Source: a virus. From it: a stretch of 29,863 nucleotides of DNA. This document shows, piece by piece, positions 1 through 7,405 of the stretch. Positions within the stretch are counted from its first letter, which is position 1. Each line of letters begins with the position of its first letter. The position numbers were made by a program, and so were the translations under genes. The stretch covers positions 1-29,863 of the IMG/VR virus record IMGVR_UViG_3300006810_000251; one strand, 5' to 3'. Under the pieces are notes generated by a model, which saw only the letters and a program-made list of their open reading frames with translations, was not told the DNA's origin and ran no database searches.

Positions 1-477
1 CGCCTCGAGCTGCCAGGACACCTCCGCCACGTCCGATAGCGGGGACTCGCTCCCGTTCCCCAGCAGGAAGCTCACGCGGTAGCGGAACTGGGCGGCGTTT
101 CCGGCCCCACTGGAGGGGGCGGTAGCAAAGCCCAGGCCGTACGCCTTGGGGCGGCTGATGGCGCCAGGCTGGTCCGGCCACCACAGTGTCACACTGTCAC
201 CTGTGACCGTGTTGGCGGAGGCTGGCGGGGCGCCGGACGCGCTGGTGATGGTCTGCACGTTCAGCAGGCCGGGTGCGGCGGCCTGGGCCGCCCAGCCCAG
301 GGGGCGGAGGACACCAACACCCACAGCCACAGCCGCGTGGGTGGCATCAGGCAGTGGCCACGGGCGCACCACCACGGGAGTGTCCCGCCCATTGGTGACC
401 AGGACGCCGTCCGCCAATGCTGTGTACTGGCTGGGGGCCTCACCGGGCGCTGGGATGGTGCGGCCGTCCTGAAGCCC
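1..477. repeat. Left copy of imperfect terminal direct repeat
   Basis: This segment aligns without frame disruption to 29384-29863. By eye there are roughly 25-30 substitutions and one 3-base length difference, where the left copy reads APSSGAGN and the right copy APSATVAGN. Both copies encode the same part of the nozzle protein and most changes are silent or conservative. The match extends exactly to both window ends, as expected for a circular or permuted genome assembled slightly past one full turn. It is not a fixed terminal repeat in the T7 sense, whose copies would be identical. Confidence 0.85.
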
Positions 478-789
478 GTACTTGGTGCCAACGCCACCCA
501 CTTCCCAGTACAGGAACAGGGTTCCGCCACTCTCGAAGAGGATGGTGTAGCGCTGCCCACCTGGCGCCTGTTCGTACACAAACAGGGAGTCAATGGGGCC
601 AAGCGCCTGGAACGGCTTGAAGCCTACGGCCGGGTCCGGCCGGTACTTCTCGAAGCCCACGCGCGTGGACCAGCCGAACGTCTGCGGGTCCACTGTGACG
701 TTCTCCAGCCGCGTGAAGCTATCGGCCGGCTGCGGTAGGAACTCGACAACGGCGCCAAGTTCCCGGAACTGTTGAGTGATTCCATGCAC
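1..789 (-). CDS. Tail nozzle / DNA-stabilisation-like protein, N-terminal part (cut by window edge)
   Basis: This is the first 263 codons of a protein whose remainder is found at 29386..28013, giving about 719 residues if the window is closed into a circle. The GTG start at 789 begins VHGITQQFRELGAVVEF and lies a few bases after the adaptor stop. Residues from about 139 onward (VVVRPWPLPDATHAAVAVGV) match the right-hand copy almost exactly. The fold looks all-beta and propeller-like. Gene position after a neck adaptor, size, and the C-terminal motif LGVVFLAQDGVYALQGG suggest a P22 gp10 / T7 gp12-like nozzle or stopper. The assignment is by general resemblance and synteny, so it is moderate. 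No ORF on the other strand here is convincing. Confidence 0.65.
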   Translation of the reverse strand, partial: MHGITQQFRELGAVVEFLPQPADSFTRLENVTVDPQTFGWSTRVGFEKYRPDPAVGFKPFQALGPIDSLFVYEQAPGGQRYTILFESGGTLFLYWEVGGVGTKYGLQDGRTIPAPGEAPSQYTALADGVLVTNGRDTPVVVRPWPLPDATHAAVAVGVGVLRPLGWAAQAAAPGLLNVQTITSASGAPPASANTVTGDSVTLWWPDQPGAISRPKAYGLGFATAPSSGAGNAAQFRYRVSFLLGNGSESPLSDVAEVSWQLEA

Positions 790-797
790 TTAGGGCC

Positions 798-2159
798 TCA
801 CGGCGTGAAGGTCAGAGGCCCGAACGGGTTCGGGTAGGTGCGGAAGTCCGACCCACCACGCTGGATGCGCCGGGGAGGCTGGCCCAGGTACCGGGCCTCC
901 ATCTCACGGGTGAGCGTGGTCCGCTTCCGCTGGTAGACGTTGGACAGCGCCGCGTTGTCATGCTTCAGCGTGACCTGCTCGAGGGCGGCGTAAGCGATGG
1001 CCTGGGCGAAGGCTGCGGGGACCAGGGGAATGTCCGTGTCCTCCCGCATGGGCCGCGGGGCCACCAGGCGCCGGACGCCCATGGACGTGTCCGCGCTGGG
1101 GTGCGGGTACAGCTGGAAGGACGGGTACACGCCATTGGCGTCCTGGTACCGGATGCTGGCGGACTGGAAGGCCTGGCCCTCGAGGATGGACACGCGCGTG
1201 TCCGGGACCAGCGTGACACCACCAGGGGGCGCCACTGTGTCCGTGTTGGCCGTGATGCCGCCGCTGCCATCATGGCGGAGACGCTGGGGGGCGTTGATGC
1301 CCAGGGCCGGGGCGGTGAAGTAGTACCGGCGGTATAGGCCGGTGGAGCTGGGGACCGTCTCCGGCGCCAGCGCCAGCTCCTCATTGTCCTGCAACGTGAT
1401 GGACAGGACAGCGGACAGGCTGGACTCCAGGCCGGCGGAGACGCCGGGGCCGTAGCTCTCCGGCGTATACGCCCCAGGCCCCAGGACGTTCACCATGTAC
1501 ACGTTCAGCGTGCGGACTCCTCGGCCAGCTCCTGGCGTGGTGACAGTCACGCCCCGGGCCTTCCCGGGTGCGGTCACCCGGGCGCCCTCGCTTGGTAGGT
1601 AGGCCTCTGGGGTGCCCAGGAGCGTGCGGGACAGGCGGCTGTAGTCCCTCTGGTACTTGGACAGCTGGAACTGGGGCGTGGGGGTGCCCGTGTCCAGGTC
1701 ATTCACCATCATGATGGTGGCCGTATCGCCCCCCAGGTACACCTCCCGCTGGGTGATGGTGACGGCGTACGTGCCTGTGGTCCCCTCAAAGTCCCGGTCC
1801 AGGAACAGCTGGTTGGCGCTGGCCACGTACCGGACCGTGTAGTCCCCCTCCAGGCCGTTGGCGTCCGTGATGGTGACCTTGCCACCTTCCCAGGAGCTAC
1901 CCGGGACGACAGTGGAGCCGGACACGGGGAACCCGGCGCCGGCCACCGTGGCGGACCCACCCACCACAGCAAACGAGCTGGTGGAGTCCGTGGGAACCGT
2001 GACCTCCCCTTCCCGCTGGCAGAACATCCAGGCCCTGTCTGTCAGGAGGCGGGTCTGGGCGTCATTCAGCAGGGCATCCAGCTGCCCATCGTAAGTACTG
2101 TTCGTGGGGTCGTAGTCCAGGAGGTTCCCGACGTACGCCCGAAGGTCTGCGAGGTTCAC
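798..2159 (-). CDS. Head-to-tail adaptor-like protein
   Basis: A 453-residue protein starting at GTG 2159 (VNLADLRAYVGNLL). That start is preceded by AGGAG six bases upstream, which is better than the upstream GTG at 2192. The N-terminus (LLDYDPTNSTYDGQL, then LLNDAQTRLLTDRAW) is helical and resembles the adaptor that docks under podovirus portals, though T7 gp11 is only about 200 residues. The last 100 residues (AFAQAIAYAALEQVTLKHDN...) are again helical. The middle (about 60-350) looks beta-rich and may be an inserted domain exposed on the neck. It lies between the decoration protein and the nozzle gene, the expected place. Function is inferred from position and N-terminal pattern. Confidence 0.6.
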   Translation of the reverse strand: MNLADLRAYVGNLLDYDPTNSTYDGQLDALLNDAQTRLLTDRAWMFCQREGEVTVPTDSTSSFAVVGGSATVAGAGFPVSGSTVVPGSSWEGGKVTITDANGLEGDYTVRYVASANQLFLDRDFEGTTGTYAVTITQREVYLGGDTATIMMVNDLDTGTPTPQFQLSKYQRDYSRLSRTLLGTPEAYLPSEGARVTAPGKARGVTVTTPGAGRGVRTLNVYMVNVLGPGAYTPESYGPGVSAGLESSLSAVLSITLQDNEELALAPETVPSSTGLYRRYYFTAPALGINAPQRLRHDGSGGITANTDTVAPPGGVTLVPDTRVSILEGQAFQSASIRYQDANGVYPSFQLYPHPSADTSMGVRRLVAPRPMREDTDIPLVPAAFAQAIAYAALEQVTLKHDNAALSNVYQRKRTTLTREMEARYLGQPPRRIQRGGSDFRTYPNPFGPLTFTP

Positions 2160-2177
2160 GATGGGCTCCTGTGTGAA

Positions 2178-2209
2178 GGCCCCGCCCCGCACGGAGACGG
2201 GACGGGGCC
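2178..2209 (-). terminator. Strong GC-rich hairpin before the adaptor gene
   Basis: In the leftward transcript the arms 2209-2198 and 2189-2178 form a 12-bp stem (GGCCCCG U CCCG against CGGG G CGGGGCC, one U-G wobble) around an 8-base loop. No run of U follows, so it is not a classical intrinsic terminator. It may attenuate transcription or define an mRNA end between the capsid genes and the neck genes. Confidence 0.45.
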
Positions 2210-2212
2210 AGT

Positions 2213-2235
2213 GTAGCGCGTGGGGTGGGCGCTAC
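2213..2235 (-). other. Second inverted repeat after the decoration gene
   Basis: A perfect 7-base inverted repeat (GTAGCGC / GCGCTAC) with a 9-base spacer, just downstream of the decoration-gene stop and three bases from the hairpin at 2178-2209. Together the two fill most of the non-coding 2160-2240 gap. It could protect the 3' end of the abundant capsid message or help terminate transcription. Confidence 0.4.
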
Positions 2236-2240
2236 GTCGC

Positions 2241-2696
2241 TTAGAACTGGGGCTTCACCATCATTGCGACCTTGTTGGCCGTGGTGGCGCCCTTGGCCTC
2301 CAGGCTGACGCCGAAGCAGCCAGCCAGGTCGGTGTTGGCGGAGGCGTTGACCTGTCCCGCGGCGCCCTTTCCGGCGCTGAGTGCGAGGCCAGCGGCACCG
2401 ATGGTGCCAGCCGTACAGTTCACGCCTTCGACGTAGCCGGAGACGACCACGCGGACGCGGTCACCAGCGGCGGCAGCGTCAAGCGCCACACCGATGGCCA
2501 GGGCGTTGCCCGTGGCCACGTTGGCGGCCTGGATGACGTACAGGGCCTTGTCCGGGCCAGTCTTGGACGGCTCGGAGGACACAACGTCACCAGCGACGAT
2601 GGTACCGCCGGCCAGGAAGGTCTCAATCTGGCGGCGGTGCGACTGGTCAGCCGTGGCGCCGATGATGAGGGACTGGATGAGGGTGCTGTCAGCCAT
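2241..2696 (-). CDS. Capsid decoration-like protein
   Basis: A 151-residue protein from ATG 2696 (MADSTLIQSLIIGATADQSH); the stop of the capsid gene (2698) is one base upstream. It is rich in Gly, Ala and Val, with the pattern GDVVSS...ALYVIQAANVATGNALAIGVALDAAAAGDRVRVVVSGYV. This recalls small beta-barrel head decoration or capsid-fibre proteins in which a GDxVxVxxxG turn recurs. It is placed directly after the major capsid gene, and two hairpins follow it. It probably binds the outside of the capsid shell. The exact family is not identified. Confidence 0.6.
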   Translation of the reverse strand: MADSTLIQSLIIGATADQSHRRQIETFLAGGTIVAGDVVSSEPSKTGPDKALYVIQAANVATGNALAIGVALDAAAAGDRVRVVVSGYVEGVNCTAGTIGAAGLALSAGKGAAGQVNASANTDLAGCFGVSLEAKGATTANKVAMMVKPQF

Positions 2697-2697
2697 T

Positions 2698-3714
2698 TCA
2701 GGCCTCCGCGTCGAGGAGGACACCGTGCGACGCAAGGTGACCAGTGGCGAGCTGCATGCGGCAGAAGACCATGGCGGCCTCCGTCGCGGTGCCGGGGACG
2801 GGCATCATGTCGCCCAGCTCGAAGAATCCGTCCGTGTCCGCGTAGAGGCGGAACTGGCTGGAGGAGAGGACGTACGCGCTGACCGGCTTGGCCGGGTTCT
2901 GCGCGGTGAAGCCCAGGTTGGGCTCCACGTAGATGCGGGCGCCGCGCCACATGGCGACCATGTCGCGGTCCAGGCCGGCCCGGTCGGACTCGGACGTGTA
3001 CCGAACCTGGCTCTGCTGCTGCGCCTGGAAGGTGGCGAAACAGTTCGGGCTCATGAGGATGATGTCCGGGAAGGTCCCGTCCGGGCTGTACAGCTGGCAC
3101 TGGATCATCAGCTCGTCAAGGTGGGACAGGTCGAAGTTGGCCCCGCTGTCCTTGACCTGGTTGAACCAGTTCTGGCTCCGGTACGTGACCTTGGAGAGGC
3201 CACCAACCACGTTCTGCTGGCTGCCCGTGGCCACGCCCTCAAGCCAGCCAGTTCCGGCGGCCGTGGTGGCACCGTACAGGGACTCCAGGGAGGTGATGGC
3301 GGTGCTGGTTCCGGCGATGACCTGCTTGGACACCTCCTTCTTCAGCGACAACATCACGTTGTTGACCTTGCTCTCCAGGATGTTCACCACGGCCAGGTCG
3401 CCCTTGTTCGCTGCCTTCTCGACGGCGGACAGGATGATGGGCTGGGTGAAGTTGGCGAACTCGAACCGGCTCTGGTTGAACGGGTCGGTGACGGCCATGG
3501 AGACGGGGTTGAACCCGGCGCCAGTCAGCTCGGTGATGGACGTGTGGTCCCCGAAGATGACGGGCTCATCGATGCGGGAGCCGCCCGCGACCTTGACGAG
3601 GTTCCCGGAGGCCTCGATGGCGCGGAACAGGGGGTGGGCCAGGAAGGAGTTGTCCACCAGCTTGTCGCGGAGAAGCCGCAGCGTGGTGGAGAGTACGGAA
3701 CTGGGGGGCGCCAT
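2698..3714 (-). CDS. Major capsid protein
   Basis: A 338-residue protein from ATG 3714 (MAPPSSVLSTTLRLLRDKLV) with GGAGG at about six bases. Length, position after scaffold and before decoration, and sequence fit an HK97-fold capsid subunit. There is an N-terminal helical arm, an E-loop-like stretch (SITELTGAGFNPVSMAVTD), and a long spine-type helix (about 110-150: KGDLAVVNILESKVNNVMLS). A P-domain-like segment follows (DIILMSPNCFATFQAQQ, then RGARIYVEPNLGF). No protease gene is seen nearby, so the shell probably assembles from full-length subunits on the separate scaffold. It has its own candidate promoter upstream (3823-3852), suiting the need for high expression. Confidence 0.8.
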   Translation of the reverse strand: MAPPSSVLSTTLRLLRDKLVDNSFLAHPLFRAIEASGNLVKVAGGSRIDEPVIFGDHTSITELTGAGFNPVSMAVTDPFNQSRFEFANFTQPIILSAVEKAANKGDLAVVNILESKVNNVMLSLKKEVSKQVIAGTSTAITSLESLYGATTAAGTGWLEGVATGSQQNVVGGLSKVTYRSQNWFNQVKDSGANFDLSHLDELMIQCQLYSPDGTFPDIILMSPNCFATFQAQQQSQVRYTSESDRAGLDRDMVAMWRGARIYVEPNLGFTAQNPAKPVSAYVLSSSQFRLYADTDGFFELGDMMPVPGTATEAAMVFCRMQLATGHLASHGVLLDAEA

Positions 3715-3727
3715 GGAGGGCCTCCAT
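3713..3727 (-). promoter_or_regulatory. Palindrome covering the capsid ribosome-binding site and start codon
   Basis: ATGGAGG-C-CCTCCAT is a perfect 7-base inverted repeat with one central base, read on the minus strand. It contains the Shine-Dalgarno GGAGG and the AT of the capsid start codon, so the RBS could pair with the adjacent CCTCC and lower initiation. As RNA it would form about a 6-bp stem with a 3-base loop. It could also be a coincidence of a GGAGG and a CCTCC. Confidence 0.35.
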
Positions 3728-3822
3728 CGGTTGGGGTTGACCAGTGTTTAGGTGGCGTGTTCCGCGAGGGAGTGCCGTGGCGCCCATGGGTCCGCGATGG
3801 GGTGCCCGGGGTAGCTGTGGCC

Positions 3823-3852
3823 ACTGTATTCCACAACCCCCCGTAATGACAA
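3823..3852 (-). promoter_or_regulatory. Candidate sigma-70-type promoter for capsid gene
   Basis: On the minus strand TTGTCA (3852-3847, five of six to TTGACA) is followed by 18 bases and TACAGT (3828-3823, four of six to TATAAT). It lies in the 143-base gap between the scaffold stop and the capsid ATG, giving an untranslated leader of about 100 bases. The gap 3715-3857 contains no convincing ORF. The match is reasonable for a GC-rich genome but was found by eye only. Confidence 0.4.
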
Positions 3853-3857
3853 GGGAA

Positions 3858-4682
3858 TCACCCGTTCCCGTGCATCTGCTGGGCCAGTCGGTACAGGTCC
3901 GTGGCGCTCATCCGCTTGATGTCCGCGCGTGATGCGGCCGGAGCTGTGGCCCCGCGGCGTGGGACACCCACGGCCTGGGCTGCCTGGCGGTCCGCGCTGC
4001 GCTTGGCGCGGCGCTTCTCCGCCTGGGCGGCGGCCTCCACCTTCCCGCGGCGCCCCTTGGCTGCCCAGTACGCCGTCTCCAGGTCCAGGGCCTCGTTGGC
4101 CTCCAGGAGTGACTGGACCTCACCGCGCAGGCCCTCGTCCGTCTGGAACTCGGGGTGCTCCTCCACAAACCCCTGATAGCTCTGCTCCGCCTGGCGGGCC
4201 TCGAACTCCCGCTGGACGGCCTCCGTCATCTGGTTGATGCGCTCCTGGGCCGCACGCTCCACTCGGGCCATCACGCTGGCCTCGTCCCACGGGTCGTACT
4301 GGGGCAGGTCCTCGGGGAGGTCCTTCCGCACGGACAGGAGGGCAGCGCGCTCCGCCTGGAGTTCCTTCCGCAGCGTGGCCAGCTCCTGGGTCTTCTTGGT
4401 GTAGTCCGCGTGCATCCCCTTCATTAGGTCCGCGGCGCCTGGGTCCAGCTCCTTCACGGACTCGAGGGCGGCGGACCAGCTGGGGCGCTTGGGCGGGGCG
4501 TCGGCGCTCTCCGGGGCGTCCGGGGCGTCGCTGGTGACCTCGGGGGCCTCCTCGACGGGCGCGGCCGTGACCACCTCCGCGGCTTCTGCTGGTGGGAGGG
4601 CATCGGCCGGGGCGTCGAAGCCCAGGGGGCCGGTCTGGGCCAGGACGGCCTCTGCTGTGGTCTGGTGGTTCGGGGTGGTCAC
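3858..4682 (-). CDS. Capsid scaffolding protein
   Basis: A 274-residue protein from GTG 4682 (VTTPNHQTTAEAVL) with AAGGGAG about seven bases upstream. The in-frame ATG at 4739 lies inside the previous gene. The N-terminal ~85 residues are acidic and Pro/Ala-rich. A long predicted coiled coil follows (about 95-185, e.g. KKTQELATLRKELQAERAAL). The C-terminus is basic (KRRAKRSADRQ... ADIKRMSATDLYRLAQQ), as in scaffolds whose C-terminal helix-turn-helix binds the capsid subunit. It sits directly upstream of the capsid gene. Composition and position make the role fairly secure although there is no sequence motif as such. Confidence 0.75.
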   Translation of the reverse strand: MTTPNHQTTAEAVLAQTGPLGFDAPADALPPAEAAEVVTAAPVEEAPEVTSDAPDAPESADAPPKRPSWSAALESVKELDPGAADLMKGMHADYTKKTQELATLRKELQAERAALLSVRKDLPEDLPQYDPWDEASVMARVERAAQERINQMTEAVQREFEARQAEQSYQGFVEEHPEFQTDEGLRGEVQSLLEANEALDLETAYWAAKGRRGKVEAAAQAEKRRAKRSADRQAAQAVGVPRRGATAPAASRADIKRMSATDLYRLAQQMHGNG

Positions 4683-4707
4683 TGGGACTCCCTTGGTGGT
4701 GGGTTGA

Positions 4708-5193
4708 TTACTCGGCCAGCTCAATGGGCTGACCCACACGCCGGTACCAGGGCGGGTTGTACCCAGGCGCTAGCGTGAACTTGATGGGCTCCCCGAAGAA
4801 CGAGCTGCCCAGGGTGATGACGCTGGCGTTCTGGACACGGTCCAGCAGGAACGTGCGCCACCCAGGGAGTCCTCCAGTGGCGGAGGCGGACCTGGGGTCC
4901 ACGTACAGGTGGACGTAGGTACGCCCGGTCCGATTGTCCCTCCAGATGGCGTGGGGGTTCCCCTCCCGCTGCCCTCTGGCTCCCGGCTTCTCTGGCGGCT
5001 GCCACTTGTCCACGTAGTAGTACGAGACGGGAAGCCGGTTCCTGATGGCGTACTTCAGGTTCTCGACAGTGGAGCCTCCGCCCACGTCGAAGTCCAGGCG
5101 CTGGCCTCCACGGCCTGCGCGGGGGATGACGCTCTTGGGGCGCTTCCCAATGCCGAACAGGCCCAGGAGACGCTGGCGGAGGGACCTGGCCAT
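4708..5193 (-). CDS. Small protein with WYL-like domain in head module
   Basis: A 161-residue protein from ATG 5193 (MARSLRQRLLGLFGIGKRPK), between the acidic protein and scaffold. Residues 45-125 follow the order of a WYL domain: helix NLKYAIRNRLPVSYYYVD, then GNPHAIW, then RTYVHLYVDP, then WRTFLLDRVQNASVI. These resemble the family pattern of a helix, Y.., PY.L, a strand, and F.LDRI. WYL domains usually sense ligands in regulators such as PafBC or phage-defence regulators. Here it stands alone, with no HTH. A basic N-terminus (20 residues) is present. Its real role in this head-gene cluster is unknown, and the match is by eye. Confidence 0.5.
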   Translation of the reverse strand: MARSLRQRLLGLFGIGKRPKSVIPRAGRGGQRLDFDVGGGSTVENLKYAIRNRLPVSYYYVDKWQPPEKPGARGQREGNPHAIWRDNRTGRTYVHLYVDPRSASATGGLPGWRTFLLDRVQNASVITLGSSFFGEPIKFTLAPGYNPPWYRRVGQPIELAE

Positions 5194-5196
5194 GGT

Positions 5197-5694
5197 TCAG
5201 CCCATCCGCGGGCGCATACGGGCGCGGAAGTCGAAGTCCTCCTCCACCTCCATCTCCTCGTCCTCGTCCGGGAGGTCCGTGGGCGCCTCCTCGTCCGGCT
5301 CCACCTGGGCCAGGAAGTCCCGGAAGTCCCGGTCCCGGGCCAGCGTCATGAGGGCGGCCGTGATGGCGGTCAGCTCGTTGTCCCCCTTGATGTCCTCGAG
5401 GGCGACGGGGAGCGGGCTGCCGAACTCCTCCGCGGCCTGGCCCAGGACGGCCAGGAACCGGACCATCTCCGGGTCCATGGCGTCCACGTCCTCGGAGTAC
5501 TCACCGTCCCCCAGGTCCAGGCCCAGCATCTGGGCCACCTGGCTGATGGCGCGACCCAGGGCGGTCACCACGCCAGCCTTGTACGGCTTCTCTGGGACGG
5601 GGACCACGACGGCCAGGGACTCCCCCACAATGTCGTTCTCGTCTGTGGCCAGCTCCTCGAACTGGGGAGGGAGGGCGGGCGGGGAGTAGTTCAT
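5197..5694 (-). CDS. Hypothetical acidic protein following portal
   Basis: A 165-residue protein from ATG 5694 (MNYSPPALPPQFEELATDEN). A GTG two codons upstream (5700) has better spacing to GGAG and may be the real start. The middle is helical with aliphatic residues (AGVVTALGRAISQVAQMLGL; TAITAALMTLARDRDFRDFL). The C-terminus is very acidic (PDEEAPTDLPDEDEEMEVEED) before an Arg-rich end. It begins just after the portal stop and is likely co-translated. It could be a small head-assembly or minor virion protein. I do not recognise a family. Confidence 0.6.
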   Translation of the reverse strand: MNYSPPALPPQFEELATDENDIVGESLAVVVPVPEKPYKAGVVTALGRAISQVAQMLGLDLGDGEYSEDVDAMDPEMVRFLAVLGQAAEEFGSPLPVALEDIKGDNELTAITAALMTLARDRDFRDFLAQVEPDEEAPTDLPDEDEEMEVEEDFDFRARMRPRMG

Positions 5695-5701
5695 GGGCAC
5701 G

Positions 5702-7393
5702 TCAGACTCCGAAGGGGGAGGGGAAGGGAAGGGCAGCAGGTGGGGCGCCGTCCACGGGCGCCTCCTCGAGGGGCGGAGCTGGTGGAGGCGGGGGAGCCTC
5801 GGCCAGCGCCATGGGGAGGTCATAGGTGCGGACCAGTTCGTCCCGGACCTGGGCCGGGTCTGCGCCCAGCTGGATGAGGAGCGGCGCCAGGCGCTCGAGG
5901 GACTGGCGCTTGATGTCGTCGGACATCGGCGTGGACCCAGCGTCCTGCGCCCAGTACCCGAAATCCCCGGTGAGGTCATCAGCGGACAGCATGGTGGGGC
6001 CTACGGGGTTGGGCAGGGCCAGGGGCTCCGCCTCGTCTCCCAGCATGATAGCCAGCATGATGTTGAACGTACGGGCCACGGCTGTGACCACCTCGTCCCG
6101 GGACCTGGCCATCCGGCCCACTTCGCTGGACGTGTAGTCCGCCAGCAGGCGCTGTTCTGTGGCCGTGGTGTTGGTGACCTCGCCTCTGGTGAACGGGGCC
6201 ATCAGACCGGCGTCGTTGATGTCCGCTGTGACCGTCTGCGCGTACAGGGGAATGTCCGCTGGGATGGGCGCGTTGGGGACGGGCAGGATGTTCCCCTCCA
6301 GGGCGGCGCCTGGTGGCAAGTCCACTTCGATGAACTCCCCGTCCCGGCCCTCGGCCACCTTGGCCGCTGCCGTGTCGTCGAAGAACCCAGCGCGGACCAT
6401 CCACTGGCGGGCCATGCGCCGGACGCCCCGGGACTGGTACGTCCGCAGGATGTTCAGCTCCTCGAACTGGTCGTAGCTCCGGTCCAGGAGGGAGTACCCA
6501 CGCAGCGGCGTGTCCGGGTCCCGGGACAGGTACAGCGGGATGATGGGGACCACAGGCCGGCCGGACGCCGTCTTGAAGGGGATGCCCGTGGTCACGTGCT
6601 CCACCTCGAAGTCCTCCGGGGACTCCTCGTCTGGGTCTGGCGGCAGTGCGCCCACCTGGACCCGGATGCCTTCAAACAGGAACTCCTGTCCGTTGGCGTA
6701 GTCCTCGGACCAGACCAGCAGGTGGTCTTCCTGGAGGTCGTACACCTCGAAGACCCGTACCCACTTGTCCGTCTCGTCCACGCCTGTGTCCCGTGTCATG
6801 GCGGACTGGCCGGCCTGGCCGGTCTGGTCAATCCACTTCACGTAGGGCCTGGCGCGGAGCTGGTCCGCGGAGACGGCGTACCGCTCCAGGGCCTCGTCCT
6901 CTGGCATCAGGTAGACGTGGCCCACGTACCGCTGGGCGCTCCAGCTCCCTGCGGTCACGTCCAGGACCACCTCCCAGGGAGCCAGGGCGGAGGAGCTGAC
7001 GCGCTTGAGCGGGTCCACGCTTTCCACTGGGGCCATCTTGATGAAGCTGCACGGGTAGATAAGGGCCAGCCGCGTGGCGTCCTCGAGCTGTTCCCGGATG
7101 GTCAGCAGGTACTGGTTGGACGTGGCCTCCGCCACCTCCGGGTTCCCGCGGGCGCGGAGGTCCGGCGTGACCACCACGGCCGGGTTCCGTGCAAACAGGC
7201 TGCCCAGGTAGGACTCCACGACGGCGTACGCCTTGGGGACCTGGGTACGTCCGCTCCGGTCCAAAAGGCCTTCCTTCTCTGCCCAGAAGTCCGTCATGTA
7301 CAGGCGCTTCAAGTCCTGCATCCGACGGCGCTGGCCGGTCCAGTAGGCGTCATGGGCCTGGAGGATGTCCTGGACGTGGGACGGCTCGAGCAT
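5702..7393 (-). CDS. Portal protein
   Basis: A 563-residue protein from ATG 7393 (MLEPSHVQDILQAHDAYWTG) with AAGGAG eight bases upstream, overlapping the terminase stop region. Features typical of podovirus portals include an N-terminal helix followed by RRMQDLKRLYMTDFWAEKEG, then PKAYAVVESYLGSLFARNP. Later come ...LALIYPCSFIKMAPV, a wing region with repeated beta strands, and the stem/crown helices near LDRSYDQFEELNILRTYQ. The C-terminal ~80 residues are Pro/Ala-rich. It forms the dodecameric DNA gate at the capsid vertex and docks the terminase motor. Position directly after the large terminase supports it. Confidence 0.85.
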   Translation of the reverse strand: MLEPSHVQDILQAHDAYWTGQRRRMQDLKRLYMTDFWAEKEGLLDRSGRTQVPKAYAVVESYLGSLFARNPAVVVTPDLRARGNPEVAEATSNQYLLTIREQLEDATRLALIYPCSFIKMAPVESVDPLKRVSSSALAPWEVVLDVTAGSWSAQRYVGHVYLMPEDEALERYAVSADQLRARPYVKWIDQTGQAGQSAMTRDTGVDETDKWVRVFEVYDLQEDHLLVWSEDYANGQEFLFEGIRVQVGALPPDPDEESPEDFEVEHVTTGIPFKTASGRPVVPIIPLYLSRDPDTPLRGYSLLDRSYDQFEELNILRTYQSRGVRRMARQWMVRAGFFDDTAAAKVAEGRDGEFIEVDLPPGAALEGNILPVPNAPIPADIPLYAQTVTADINDAGLMAPFTRGEVTNTTATEQRLLADYTSSEVGRMARSRDEVVTAVARTFNIMLAIMLGDEAEPLALPNPVGPTMLSADDLTGDFGYWAQDAGSTPMSDDIKRQSLERLAPLLIQLGADPAQVRDELVRTYDLPMALAEAPPPPPAPPLEEAPVDGAPPAALPFPSPFGV

Positions 7394-7405
7394 GGCGGGG
7401 GCTCC

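Noticed and set aside
183-197. Palindrome ACAGTGT-C-ACACTGT on both strand copies
   Set aside because: It lies inside the nozzle gene, is repeated only because that segment is duplicated at the window ends (29569-29583), and shows no relation to the operator half-site.
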